This document shows positions 1 through 12,800 of a DNA stretch of 64,000 nt, one piece after another. Below the pieces are notes generated by a model. That model searched no databases and was not told the DNA's origin. It saw only the letters and a list, made by a program, of their open reading frames with translations. Each line of letters opens with the position of its first letter. The first letter of the stretch is position 1. Both the position numbers and the translations under genes were made by a program. The stretch comes from Bactericera cockerelli (Eukaryota > Arthropoda > Insecta > Hemiptera > Triozidae). The DNA lies in assembly GCA_024516035.1 (NCBI GenBank), contig CM044957.1:21926570-21990569 (forward strand), in the 5' to 3' direction.

Positions 1-312
1 TTCGAGTCGAAAAACCCCTTTTGCACCAATTTGTACACAATCAATACCTACTGCCGAATTTTGAGGGCTCAAAATCAGTTTTGATTTTCCTATGGCACAC
101 ATCAAACCTCCTGAGCAAATTTGGTAAAGTGTCTTGTTTGTTATTTCCATTTTTTTGTAACCGCCAAATCTCACAAACTCCGGATATTAACGAAATTTTG
201 TACACATAATTATAGGAAAGGTGTTGTAGATTGTTTAAACCGTGGTTAAAACCAATTAGTTCAAACCATGCCAATCCTGATGTATTCAAACCAGGCGATA
301 GAAAACTCTTAC
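1..312. other. Intron of stan at the window edge
   Basis: No coding sequence seen. Part of it, with CCTCCTGAGCAA and TTTGGT, resembles 51,000-51,080, so it is probably a fragment of a dispersed repeat. Confidence 0.5.
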
Positions 313-597
313 CTTCTCAATGGTAAGGTAAGTGTTGGCTCCTTCATGAGTAGATCTGTCCGTTTCATATCCAAACAAACTGCGAGCACTGACAATATCG
401 ACTCCAAGGGCCATGTTTGGGGCTGTTATTTCAAATGGATCTGTGTACGTATCTTGCTGACTGGTTGTCAAGGAGATGAGGTACTGATTAAACGTGTCAA
501 CCAGAACACCGGGGGAATCTGTCAGACGAGTCAGGGTTTTAATGCGGGTCCAGTGAGATTTCTCTGCAGATGAGAGAAGACGAGAGGCTGAGTGAAC
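313..597 (-). CDS. stan: stan exon 31: GAIN domain
   Basis: 95 codons: VHSASRLLSSAEKSHW, TDSPGVLVDTFNQYLISL, DPFEITAPNMALGVDIVS and ending YLTIEK before GTAAGA. Phase 0 at both ends. The next exons (rest of GAIN, GPS cleavage site, seven helices) are off the left edge. Confidence 0.94.
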
Positions 598-3500
598 CTG
601 GAATACAATAGAATATTTTTTTTTAGTTTACGGAACAAGTTCCATTTGTACAAAAAATGATCTTAAAATTAAATAAAAATAATCTTAAAATTATAAATCC
701 TAGATCTTACTAGAATATCGTGAAACGCTGGTTAGAAACAAAAGGAACTTGACCTACTAGCATTGGCGGTCCAGTGGTTAGAGCGCTAGTCTGGTGATCC
801 TACTGTAGGGATTCGTGAGTTTGGATCCCACACAATGCATTGACTTTTTGTTATTTATCTGAGAATTCGACTACATAATACCACAATCCATTCATTATGC
901 AAGTGTGAGACCAAAGAGTCCGTAAAGCGATGTTATTCTTGTCCAGACGAGCTGAAATTTTCAGGGTACGTTCCCATACATGCTTGGAATTAAATGTGTA
1001 ATCTTTGAATGACACGTTGACCTAGTCTAAGATTTGGGTAAAAAATTATGTCCCGTTTCGGGCCATTTAGTTTTTTATTTATTTATTATTATTTGAAACC
1101 AGAAGTGAGCTCTGATCAGTTTGATCAACTAGTTATATACCATGTTGTAAACAAAATCCTTATCCTGGCTGTGTGTCAAGTTCAGTCCGCTTTGATCGAT
1201 CTCGTAGTGAAGCATTCGCTGCAGAAGCTGCTCAGCTATCAGCACGTCTGATCCATGCAGCCTTCTCAGAGCCCGCAAGGCTTTCCTCATGGAACTTGCT
1301 GACTCTACAGCTACGAATGTGGTGATGGTGACGTCATTGGTTTCTAGGGACCCAAGCAGCTTCCGAAGAGTGACGAACTGATCCGACGTACAGTTGAACA
1401 TGTCGGGCAAACGCCAGCCTGGGGTGTTTTCATCGCAGGAGCGCGAGGCTTTACCTGGGGGATATTTTTACCACAATGTAATATACACTTATACAGGGTG
1501 TTTCTGAAATGAGTGCAAATATTGATACCATGGGTTCCGTCAGTAAATAGGCATGGGTCAACTCTTTACAACTAGGGGTCAAAAATGGACTCTTAACAGA
1601 ACTAGATCCTCGTAAAGTTAAAATTCAAAAAAACAATTATTAAAAATTGAATTCATATGTTACTAGCTGGTTAACCCGCACTTCGCTACGGGAAATAATA
1701 TTGTTTATAATTATGTAGCGAAAAGACTTAGCAGGCTTTGATTAATGTAGTTTTTTTTCGAATATAAACATGGCGTTTTTCTTCTGCAGATGCGCCCGTC
1801 TCCGTTGGAATATTGAAAAAAAAAACATGTAAGGGTCAGATTGAAAACTAGGACCACCAAGAGGAGTAAAACTTGCCAAGTTAGGGGATAGTGGGCAGTT
1901 AATAACATACAAAATGAGGAACTCAGAAAACGGGTTTTAATAAAAAGAAATGGTTCAGTACCAAGATAACTTGGCGGCAAACAAGATCGCTATCTTCATT
2001 GGCTAAAACTTTTTGCATAGGAGCTCTGAAACTTGGCTTTTTTTTTGGGGATATCAAAACTTTCTGTAAATAAAGATAAAAAAGATTCCTGTATATATAA
2101 AAAACACAGTAGAAAATGTTTCCTCCTTGGTAATATGGTACACATGTTTCAAAATTTCTCAAAATTTAAATCCGTTCTCTAGATATTTCGAGTGGATCCT
2201 TTTGTTGGTGGACCTGTATAAAAATGCGTCTCCGGACTCCGCGTTTCTGTTCACCCTGTACACACGGAAACACAGTGTCCTTGTACAACTCAATGATTGA
2301 GCGTTTGTGAATAAAATTATTATTATTATTTTTTTTATAAAGATGAGTGTTTCACAGCCTTTCTTATTTCGTAGCCATGAAACAGGAGCTACTGTAGACG
2401 CTTGTGGTCTGTGTTGTAGCCTGCCCATCCCGTAGTATGGCTCTCCTCTGATGGGCGAGAAGTGACACAATACTTCCCATTTAAGTGCTGGGTCAACACG
2501 AGCGCACCGGAAGGTATTTGTTTGATGAAAAATATGTTGGAAAGGGATTAGCGAATGAATCTCACCTTGGGATCCCAGGGGACAACTCTCAATGGCAAGC
2601 TGTCCAAACTTAGTCCTCGGCCACCACAGTCCCCCCGCATAGCTCCTGGGACACCCGTCATACACCACCTCACAGCCCCGCAGTGTCACCTCAGCGTACG
2701 GGTTGGGGCAAGAGTCGCACCTGAGGACCGAACCAGAAATGTTAAAGGAATTCAGCTACTCCCCACTACTTTCATGATGTAAATTCTTCTGCTGATTCAA
2801 CTTTTTCTTTCAGCCCGCGCGCAACGAGAAAAACCCAATAACCCCCACACCAAATTTTCCATTTACTACCGAAATGTTCGTGGTTTAAGAAAACTACTCA
2901 CTTGTAATGTTGCCTTGTATGACCTGGATATCATCATATTTACTGAGACTTGGTTAGATAATAATTTTACTGATTCTGAACTTGGACTAATGCTGGGTTC
3001 CACGGCAGGAATATTTTTTTCTTTTTACTAAAGTTACTAACTTGCTTTGCATGTTTTGAATGTAAAATAAAAAAAAATATGCATTTCATTTAAAATTCGG
3101 GAGAAACAGACATGTGACCCCCTGAAAACGCCCTTGGGGCGGTGGGTGGAGGTTCAAAATATTTTCCCATAAAACTTCAGACTTCATATTGGGGACCAAT
3201 TTTTTGTTTCAAGGTCCTAACTCAAACCGTTCTCGAGAAAAAGATAGTGGCTGGGTGGTTTCGATCACTCTGTATATGTAGAGTGTTTTAGTGTTCCAGG
3301 TTCCTAAATATACGCATACTTTGCTAGTGTATTTAATGTATTAGTATTACTTGACATTAAGAGAGGAAAAAAAACTTGATACTAAGTGAGAAACAAACCT
3401 GCTTCCGATGACTCCTCGTCTGCAGCGGCACTGGCCTGTCTCGCCATCACACTGGCCATCATAGGAGCCAGTGGCGTAGCAGTTGCACTCCATGCAGTGC

Positions 3501-3748
3501 TCGCTACTGTTCAGCTGGTAGTGGTTGACTGGACAGGCGCACTCCCCTGTGCTCTTGTTGCAGTCGCTGCTATAGCCACGCTCTACAGGACAGTTGCAGG
3601 GACCACACGTGGGGTGCCCCCACCAGCTCATGGGACAGGACTGCTCAATTATCTACAAGACAAACAACAAATAAGATTTATTTTCACATTTTTTTCTAAA
3701 AATAATATTTTAGTTTTAAGAATAATAATACATAATAATAAAAGAGAG

Positions 3749-3800
<52 letters not shown>

Positions 3801-6800
3801 CGAATGAGGATGTGAGAAATATTTGGCTCACAATAAGTGCTTACTAATCAAAACACAGTGGCACCCCAATGCCTAAGACTACAGATTAAGGACAAATTTA
3901 CTATCTCTGCAAAGCTATTAATAATTCCACTCCACAGTTCTGAGTTAGAACTAAGGTACTGAAGTCAAGTCACCATTGGTTTTAAAAAATTGTGTGAGGA
4001 GAATCCATAGTGTGTACTATGTACTATGGCAAAATAAAAAATGGCAACAGTCTTTTATTTTCATTTTGTAGTCATGAATTTTTTGCTGGCTCTGGGGTTC
4101 GGACCCGGGCGGGACCTTCCGCATGGCAAGCGACTAGCTTACCACTGAGCTAATCGTGCGCTTCTAATCGTTTCTTATTGAACATACTAACACAAAATAA
4201 TTTTTTAAATACCTTTTTTGTTTATACCAAAATACATAGTATGAAACAAAATAAAAACTGCAAAAGTTTATTTATTTAAAAAAATGTTATCTTGTTTTTT
4301 TTTTAAGATTTCTGTGAAGAGTTGGTGATGAATATTTGTTATTTAATTAGTATTGCTTATGATAGAAGAACCTACCTACATATTTACCTGCCTTTATTTT
4401 ATAAAATCTATTTTCGTTAGGAAAATTCTTCCTTATAACGTACATTGTTCTCTATAAGCGTGTATCGGATATAGTGAAAATTGCATTTTCTGAAATTCAT
4501 GTAAAACTTTTCGCTGTCTGAAAGTACATGAAATACATAGGAACTATGTTTTCGTTACCTTACACTCTGCCCCGCTGTCTCTTTCTTTGTATTGGCGTTC
4601 TTCACACCTCGGCCGAGGTTTTTGATATTAAAAAGTCCGTGGCCACAATTTCATCACTCATCGACCTAGTAGCTTCATTTATTAGGAGGCGGAGTTGTAA
4701 TATGTAGGTCGGTGTTTCGAGTCCCAAGTTTAGCAAAAATTTAGTAAGCTAGTTAAAGTAATTGTGATATCACGATTGTTAGTAGCACACGTATGATATC
4801 TTAACATTTTATGACTCACCGTCTTACAGTACTCTCCGGTGTAGAGCTGTCCATCACATTGACAGCTGTATCCGCGGTAGTGTTCCTTGTTGGGGACACA
4901 CAGGCCATTGTTGGAGCATGGATTGAACTCGCAGACTGGGCGACACGAGGGGCCCACATAGCCCATGTGGCACTTGCACTCGTACCTCTCCCACAGGGGC
5001 ACGCAGGAGCTATGCGGGGGGCACTTGGCCTCGGCACACACATCAGAGGAGGAGCAGCCCTCGTCCACGCGAGTCTTCACTGTGGCACGCTGCAGCATGG
5101 CCTGGGTGGTTCCTGCGGGAAAATAACAATTATTTATTACTTAAACCTCATAACAGCACATTCAACGGGCTAAAGAAAACGAGCTTTCAGCTCAAGAACA
5201 ACATTCCCTAAAACAAGATTGTAAGTATTTATTTATTATTTAACAGTGAAATGGTTCTAATAATAATAATAAAAATGGTTTGTATTATTTTCATTTCTTT
5301 TTTGTATACAGATGAGGACCCATCCTAAGCCATTTTTATTTGGCTTCTAAGATGGCTCATACTGCGGGTTTACTTTTTTAATGTACCAAAAGAAACCAAC
5401 CCGTAAATCACGGATCTGTGTTCTCCCGCTGTCCGTAAGTATTCCCTGTCAAATCACCTTTCAACCAAAAAGGTTTTTACGGGCAAAACTGCACGAGGAA
5501 GCACGAGTTTACAGAAGATTGCACTGAACTTTAATTTTTTACCTGTTCATTTCATATTTTTTTTTCATATACTCGTATAATTGGCAGAGCCACCATCATG
5601 ATCATTGTGGTCTTTCGAAAATCGCACGACTCAAATTTCAAACTCACCAACTCTCAAGTCCTTGATGCATCCATTGAACCCTGGGAGACTAGCCGTGACA
5701 TTGTCTCCTCCCCCCTCCTCACTACCCAGGCTGATCTTGCCCACTAGGCTCCACTCAGCTTGCTGTTGAACAGGCGCCTGGAGGCCCGGTAGCCATGGTC
5801 CAGAGCTAGTGTCACGGACCCGTCCGTATCCCAGGAGATCTCTACGCGATGCCAGTTGCCATCATCAGCCCGGCCCGTGCGCAGCACTGCCTCCTCAGCG
5901 TCTATGAGATACACCAGGTAGCCGCTCTTCAGCTTGAAGGGAAGTAAAGGTTACTTTATATAATATTATACACTTCTTTCAAACAATCATCCTTGGGGAG
6001 TGTGCCAAGTACAGATACTACATTCTCTCTTATTATAGCAATGCCTAATCTCTGAGTTAAGAAATCGTAAAAGTAAAGGTTATCGCGTTCGTATTAGTTA
6101 CAACAGTATTGACACAAGTTTTCAGACCTAACCTTACCCAAATTTGCCATACTTAGGATTTCAGCTACTGACTTCCAGGTACAAAGTCTGTAGGTTATGT
6201 ACTGTATAGCAAATGTATGCACTTTAGCATTTCGTACATACAGGGTCCGCGAAAAAAAAGGAGTCATTCAAAATATTTAGAAAATGGATTCTAATTTTGA
6301 AAAAATGCTATCAAATTATATCAAATTGGAAATATAATAAATTACTGGGTTCTGATTTTACATCATTACCAGGGGTGGCCCCAGGGGGGTCAACTTTGGC
6401 ATCTTAAAAGGAACCATCCTGTTTGTGATACATTTCTTGTAAAAAGTTGTCATGAAATGTATTTTAAGACATATTTGAGTTTCTTAAGCAAAACAGGGCC
6501 GGATATATTGTACATTGTATTTTAGAGGTTTCAGCAATTTTTAAATAAAATTCAGTTAAAATGATAAGATAATGATAAAATGATCGGTCGTCAGTATAGT
6601 AAAGTTATCTATTACAATTACAATAAAACCATGATTTTGTAGAATGCAACTTACCATGATGGTCGCCGAACTATTTTGTCCGATCTGAATGGACATTACA
6701 AACGCAAAAGGCTGATTGGTCCTCAGTGAGAGCGATGTGAACCAGGGCAGTTGTATGGGTCTCAGAAGGGGGTTGAATGATAGCAGACCGTCGCCATGGA

Positions 6801-9800
6801 AACGCCAGGCAGGTTTAATGGCCTGAGAGCAGTCCTTGCCCCCCCAGCCCTCGGCGCATGCGCAGTGGAACGTGGACCACACATCCTGACAGGTGCCTCC
6901 GTTGTGGCAGGGGTTGGAATCGCAGAACGGAGAACGTTCCGGACAGCCAGAAAGTGTTCCGTTATCCGCCACAAAACTACAACGTGAAATGAATTTGATT
7001 TTTCTTCAGTTATAATTATAATGAATACATTATTTGCTATAATGAATGAGTGCCATATTATCATTTTTTTTTCATTTTTTTAATTTACCTTATGAGGGCA
7101 CAACTGAGATATGTCATGTGCCCCAGATAAAATATTAAAGATATTCAAGTAGATCTAGGACAACTTCTCACTTTTTTGTTTGTATTGAATTGATGTTTAA
7201 AGTTACAAATACCTGAAAGTTGAGATTTTAAATGAGCTTTTTCAAATACTGGCATATCTCCCGAAGTAAAGTCCGATTGAGCTGAAATTTAGTTCGGTTC
7301 CTAATGGCATAGTGTCAGAGCTATTAAGATTTTCAAAATGTCCACTTTTTAAAAGTTGAGCTTTTTCACTCTTAAATCTGGGTGTCCTAATAGATAGATC
7401 TACGTAATGAAGTTCAATATTTTTTTATAATCAAGCCGCTGAAACTTTTGTCCTAATAAGACTCTGTAATGAAAATTCTTGGAATCACTAGATTTTGTTC
7501 GAATTATTTAGTGTCCAAGTATTCTGAAAGACAAGGAAAGATTTTTTTCTCTCTCATAAACACATGGCCCATTGTTCATTTTTCTTACAGAATCTATCTA
7601 CCTTAATATGCAATAATCAATCGTATAATAGGTAAACAAAGACAGGTATCACGGGACATGCGATCGAGGGACTGTATTAATTGGATTTTCCCAGAAATAT
7701 TACAATACCTTATCGTGGAAAATTAAAATAAGTTATAGGTCGGCCATGCCTCTGTAAACCGCAAAGTACTATATACTTTTTTTTTCTTTGCACTCTTTCT
7801 GGCTTTAATCTTCTCTTTAATGTTGTATTCAAGAGAAAACCTCAATTAAAGCTACACAAACTAAATCATAGCACTACTTAAAATCACCTGTTCAAATCTA
7901 GCAGCTTCCGTTCAATGTACACCGAAGCTATGCAGCCCACAAAGTCCTTGCTGTGGACCTGGAATCTGGTGCTGGACGGGAACACCGGTAAGCCACCGAT
8001 CTGCAGTGGTCCGGTGAGATCTAAGAACCGGTGGCAGGTTTCCGTGAGCGAGGCACAGCGCGGGGCGAGGACATACGACGTGGAGTTGGCGCAGAATGAG
8101 CCTAGACTAGCTCCGTGCCGCACGACAAGCTCCGTGTCGCACGCGTCTATACTCAGCGTGGCGCTCTGCAACACAAAGTGGAAATAGTTAACAAAATCCA
8201 TCCTTTATACTCAGCGTGGCGCTCTGCAACACAAAGTGGAAATAGTTAACAAAATCCATCCTCTATACTCAGCGTGGCGCTCTGCAACACAAAGTGGAAA
8301 TAGTTAACAAAATCCATCCTTTATACTCAGCGTGGCGCTCTGCAACACAAAGAGGAAATAGTTAACAAAATCCATCCTCTATACTCAGCGTGGCGCTCTG
8401 CAACACAAAGTGGAAATAGTTAACAAAATCCATCCTCTATACTCAGCGTGGCGCTCTGCAACACAAAGTGGAAATAGTTAACAAAATCCATCCTCTATAC
8501 TCAGCGTGGCGCTCTGCAACACAAAGTGGAAATAATTAACAAAATCCATCCTCTATACTCAGCGTGGCGCTCTGCAACACAAAGTGGAAATAGTTAACAA
8601 AATCCATCCTCTTTACTCAACGTGGCACTCTGCAACACAAAGTGCAAATAATTAACAAAATCCATCCTTTATAATTAGCGTGGCACTCTGCAACACAAAG
8701 TGGAAATAATTAACAAAATCCATCCTTTATAATTAGCGTGGCACTCTGCAACACAAAGTGGAAATAATTAACAAAATCCATTCTCTATACTCAGCGTGGC
8801 GCTCTGCAACACAAAGTGGAACTAGTTAACAAAATCCATCCTCTATACTCAGCGTGGCACTCTGCAACACAAATTGGAAATAATTAACAAAATCCATAAT
8901 CTACAGTATGTTTCAGAAAAGGTGGCCACCCCCTCGTAACTTTTGAACGCGACGGAAATTTTCAATTCTGTAAAGTCCTAGGTATAGGAAGTGCCCTATG
9001 GCCCATCCTGTGGTCATATTTATTTTTGGCCCCGGTCGGCCCTTCCGGCTTTTAGGCCATATTTTTTCATTTTTCTCGCGAATTTTAAATGGAATGCTAT
9101 ATTTTTTATTCCTGTTAATTAAAGTCCAAGTTAGGCTGAGTATAATGAGCTTTTAAAATTTTCAAAAACCTTATCAGGGGCGGAGCTAGTAGGGTGAAAG
9201 TTTCAAAATTGTTACACCCTGTACTTCAGCGTTAGTTAGATTTTTTAGTACTTTTTTTATGTTCATAGGTTCAAAATATTGTTTTACACCATATGAAATC
9301 AAAAAAATATTCTTGTTTACTTCTAATAAGGGTCATAGTAAGGTTTTTGTAAAAGTACTTTTTTTCTCACGTCAATTTTTCCGTAAATTAATGGTGTTCT
9401 CGAAATTGGCATTTTTAGAGGTGAAAGTCTGCAGTGACATATGTTTTTTATGCTTGAAATCGAAAGAAAACTTAACGGAGAAGCGATTAAAATCATAAAA
9501 AAAGCCATTTAACCTGCTAGTTTTTTCACGACAGTGTCCGGTAAAGTGGGTGAATTTCGTATTGGATTTTTTTGTTGTTGAGGAAACACAATTGGCATAG
9601 AAAATAAATAATACCTAATAAGGGAATAATACTTCAATTAACATAACTAAATGCGAAATTAAATGAAGATTATTTCTTCTAAATCAGTGCCGGAAATTTT
9701 TTTTTCTCTCTCTTTCTCTCTCTCCTCTTCGCCTCTTTAAAATAATTGAATTGGTTTAATTTTCACCCTCAAGAGTTTGGTACTTGACCTGGTATTTTTT

Positions 9801-12800
9801 TCTCTTAAATTTCGAGATAATTAGATTTTTATTTAGAGACCTGGCATTCATTACTAGCAACACCAGTATGATTTTTTTTTTTTTTTTAAATTTGGGTTTA
9901 ATATCGCGTTATCATAACGGGGGTGTTACATTCCATTCGCAAGAAACTCACCAACCTCCTAAACACATTTATCTCACCCAGCCTGGGTTAGGCCGGAATG
10001 CCAGCATCACGAAGTCTTCTCCTCGCTGGACGTTGCTTAACTTCGGTGATCCATCGGACTTACTCCAGAATTATTGACAATGTGTTTTCTTCAGATTTTA
10101 CCAACTTACCAACTAAAATTGTCTCAAGAGGGGACCCCTAGGCTGACTTTAGAAGCAGAATTATCCGATAATTATTTTTGATACAACTTGAACTTTGAAA
10201 AGTGAAAAAAAATGAGAGAGAAAAAAAAAAAAAATATCCGGCACTAATTTAGAAGAAATAATCTTCATTTAATTTCGCATTTAGTTATGTTTATTGAAGT
10301 AATATTCCCTTATTAGATATTATTTATTTTCTATGCCAATTGTGTTTCCTCAACAACAAAAAAATCCAATACGAAATTCACCCACTTTACCGGACACTGT
10401 CGTGAAAAAAACTAGCAGGTTAAATGGCTTTTTTTATAATTTTAATCGCTTCTCCGTTAAGTTTTCTTTCGATTTCAAGCATAAAAAACATATGTCACTG
10501 CAGACTTTCACCTCTAAAAATGCCAATTTCGAGAACACCATTAATTTACGGAAAAATTGACGTAAGAAAAAAAAGTACTTTTACAAAAACCTTACTATGA
10601 CCCTGATTAGAAGTAAACAAGAATATTTTTTTGATTTCATATGGTGTAAAACAATATTTTGAACCTATGAACATAAAAAAAGTACTAAAAAATCTAACTA
10701 ACGCTGAAGTACAGGGTGTAACAATTTTGAAACTTGCACCCTACTAGCTCCGCCCCTGATAGGGTTTTTGAAAATTTTAAAAGCTCATTATACTCAGCCT
10801 AACTTGGACTTTAATTAACAGGAATAAAAAATATAGCATTCCATTTAAAATTCGCGAGAAAAATGAAAAAATATGGCCTAAAAGCCGGAAGGGCCGACCG
10901 GGGCCAGAAATAAATATGACCACAGGATGGGCCATAGGGCACTTCCTATACCTAGGACTTTACAGAATTGAAAAATTCCGTCGCGTTCAAAAGTTACGAG
11001 GGGGTGGCCACCTTTTCTGAAACATACTGTATACTCAGCGTGGCACTCTGCAACACAAAGAGGAACTAGTTAACAAAATCCATCCTCTATACTCAGCGTG
11101 GCGCTCTGCAACACAAATTGGAAATAATTAACAAAATCCATCCTCTATACTCAGCGTGGCACTCTGCAACACAAAGAGGAACTAGTTAACAAAATCCATC
11201 CTTTATAATTAGTGTGGCACTCTGCATCACAAAGAGTAACTAGTTTCAGGTGCCGAGAAATTTGAGGTTTCCAACTTTGGTGAGACACCCTGTATAGATA
11301 AAAAAAAAAAAATCACGACTGTTAATTAGGACATGTACAGATGTACACTGAGACTTTTTATTTTTCAAAAACTCCATCAGGGGACGAGTTATTTGTCCAA
11401 CTTTGGTGGGTCACCCTGCACATGAATATTGTGCTCTTGGGTTAGCTATAAACTAATTAATAAGAATAATAATATAATATAAAATCTAATAATTACACAG
11501 CATCAAGCAAGTAAGCCCAGCATTTCTAACAGGTAATTGAATAGTAGCTTACCCTGTCCAAATAGTTAACAGTAACGGAATGCCAGGCTCCATCATTGAG
11601 AGGTTCAGCAGAAGACGCGGTAACCATGGCAATTTCAGAGCCCAATGACCAAGAGAACTGAACTGATCTACCGGAGTCTGTGAGCTCCAGGGCTATGAAG
11701 TCATGACGCTCATTGTATCGACCATTGTACAGGAGTAGTCCGGAGTCTTGTAAGGTTGAGAATCTGAAACAGAACCAAGCAATATTTTTTTAAATTGAAT
11801 TCAAGGAGGGATGTAATTGAAAAGGAAGATTTTGTATACTAATTCCTATCCGGACTAGCATTCGGACCAACAGTCGAATTTCACCCACTAAGAAAACGTA
11901 TTTTTTGGCAAGTTTAGCTATATAATCTTTGGTTCCAAGCACGGTAGCTCACAAAAAGACTGGATTTTTGATGCATAGAAATCCTACTACCCAATAATGT
12001 ATGATAAGAAGAAACCAAAAGTTACTAGCAAGCATATTTAGGCAGGTAACATGCCAAAGCTATGTTTCCACAGTTTCCAATATATTAATGGATTCTCTTA
12101 TCTCCAGTTAGCTCAAAACAGATAAAATATGACCTAATCCCAAAAAAGTTTTGAAAGTTCTGTTTACTTACTGAAGTTTAATGTGAAGTCTGTTCCTTTG
12201 TTTCAACCCAGGAAAAGTGAGAAAGGAATTCTTGGAGAAGCTTCGTGCTCTTAACCTGCAGAGCCTATCGTAGTGTTCATAGGTTCCGGCCTGGGTGCAG
12301 TCATCACATATGTAACCTCCAGAAGGATTGAGAGAGCAAGCGGAGCCAGGGGAACACACGCCCTTGCATTCTATTGTATTAATGTCCGTCTCACAATTTT
12401 CACCTGAAAGTGCATGCAATGGTTTTGTAGTCACCATCGTGATGGATTTATCTTGCGATTTTTTCAACTTAGTGTTTTTCAACTTAGGCGGGCCCTGTAT
12501 AAAAAAGGAGCCACTCGAAATATTTAGAGAACGGATTTAAATTAGGGTCTTAGGTCACTTTTGGGTCTTAGGTGCGCACTAAGAAAGGATTCTGACATAT
12601 TCTCACTGGGGCGCCAGCCACGGGGGAAAAGAGGCGCATTTACATGAAAAAAAAAACGCTTTTTTTCACCTTTTCATCAGTTTCTCCGTACTGGTAAATT
12701 TCTGGTGGCTAAAAATCTGTAAAGAGGTTGACTTTATATCGTAGATGTGCAAAAAGAAAGGATTTAACTATGTTCCAACTGGGGCGCCAGGCGCGAGGGA

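Noticed and set aside
3386..3847. 153-codon plus-strand frame
   Set aside because: It is the antisense shadow of the stan laminin-EGF exon running on into the GA microsatellite.
8147..8897. CRISPR-like array
   Set aside because: Regular 58-bp periodicity, but there are no variable spacers; the units are whole tandem copies of a splice junction in an animal gene.
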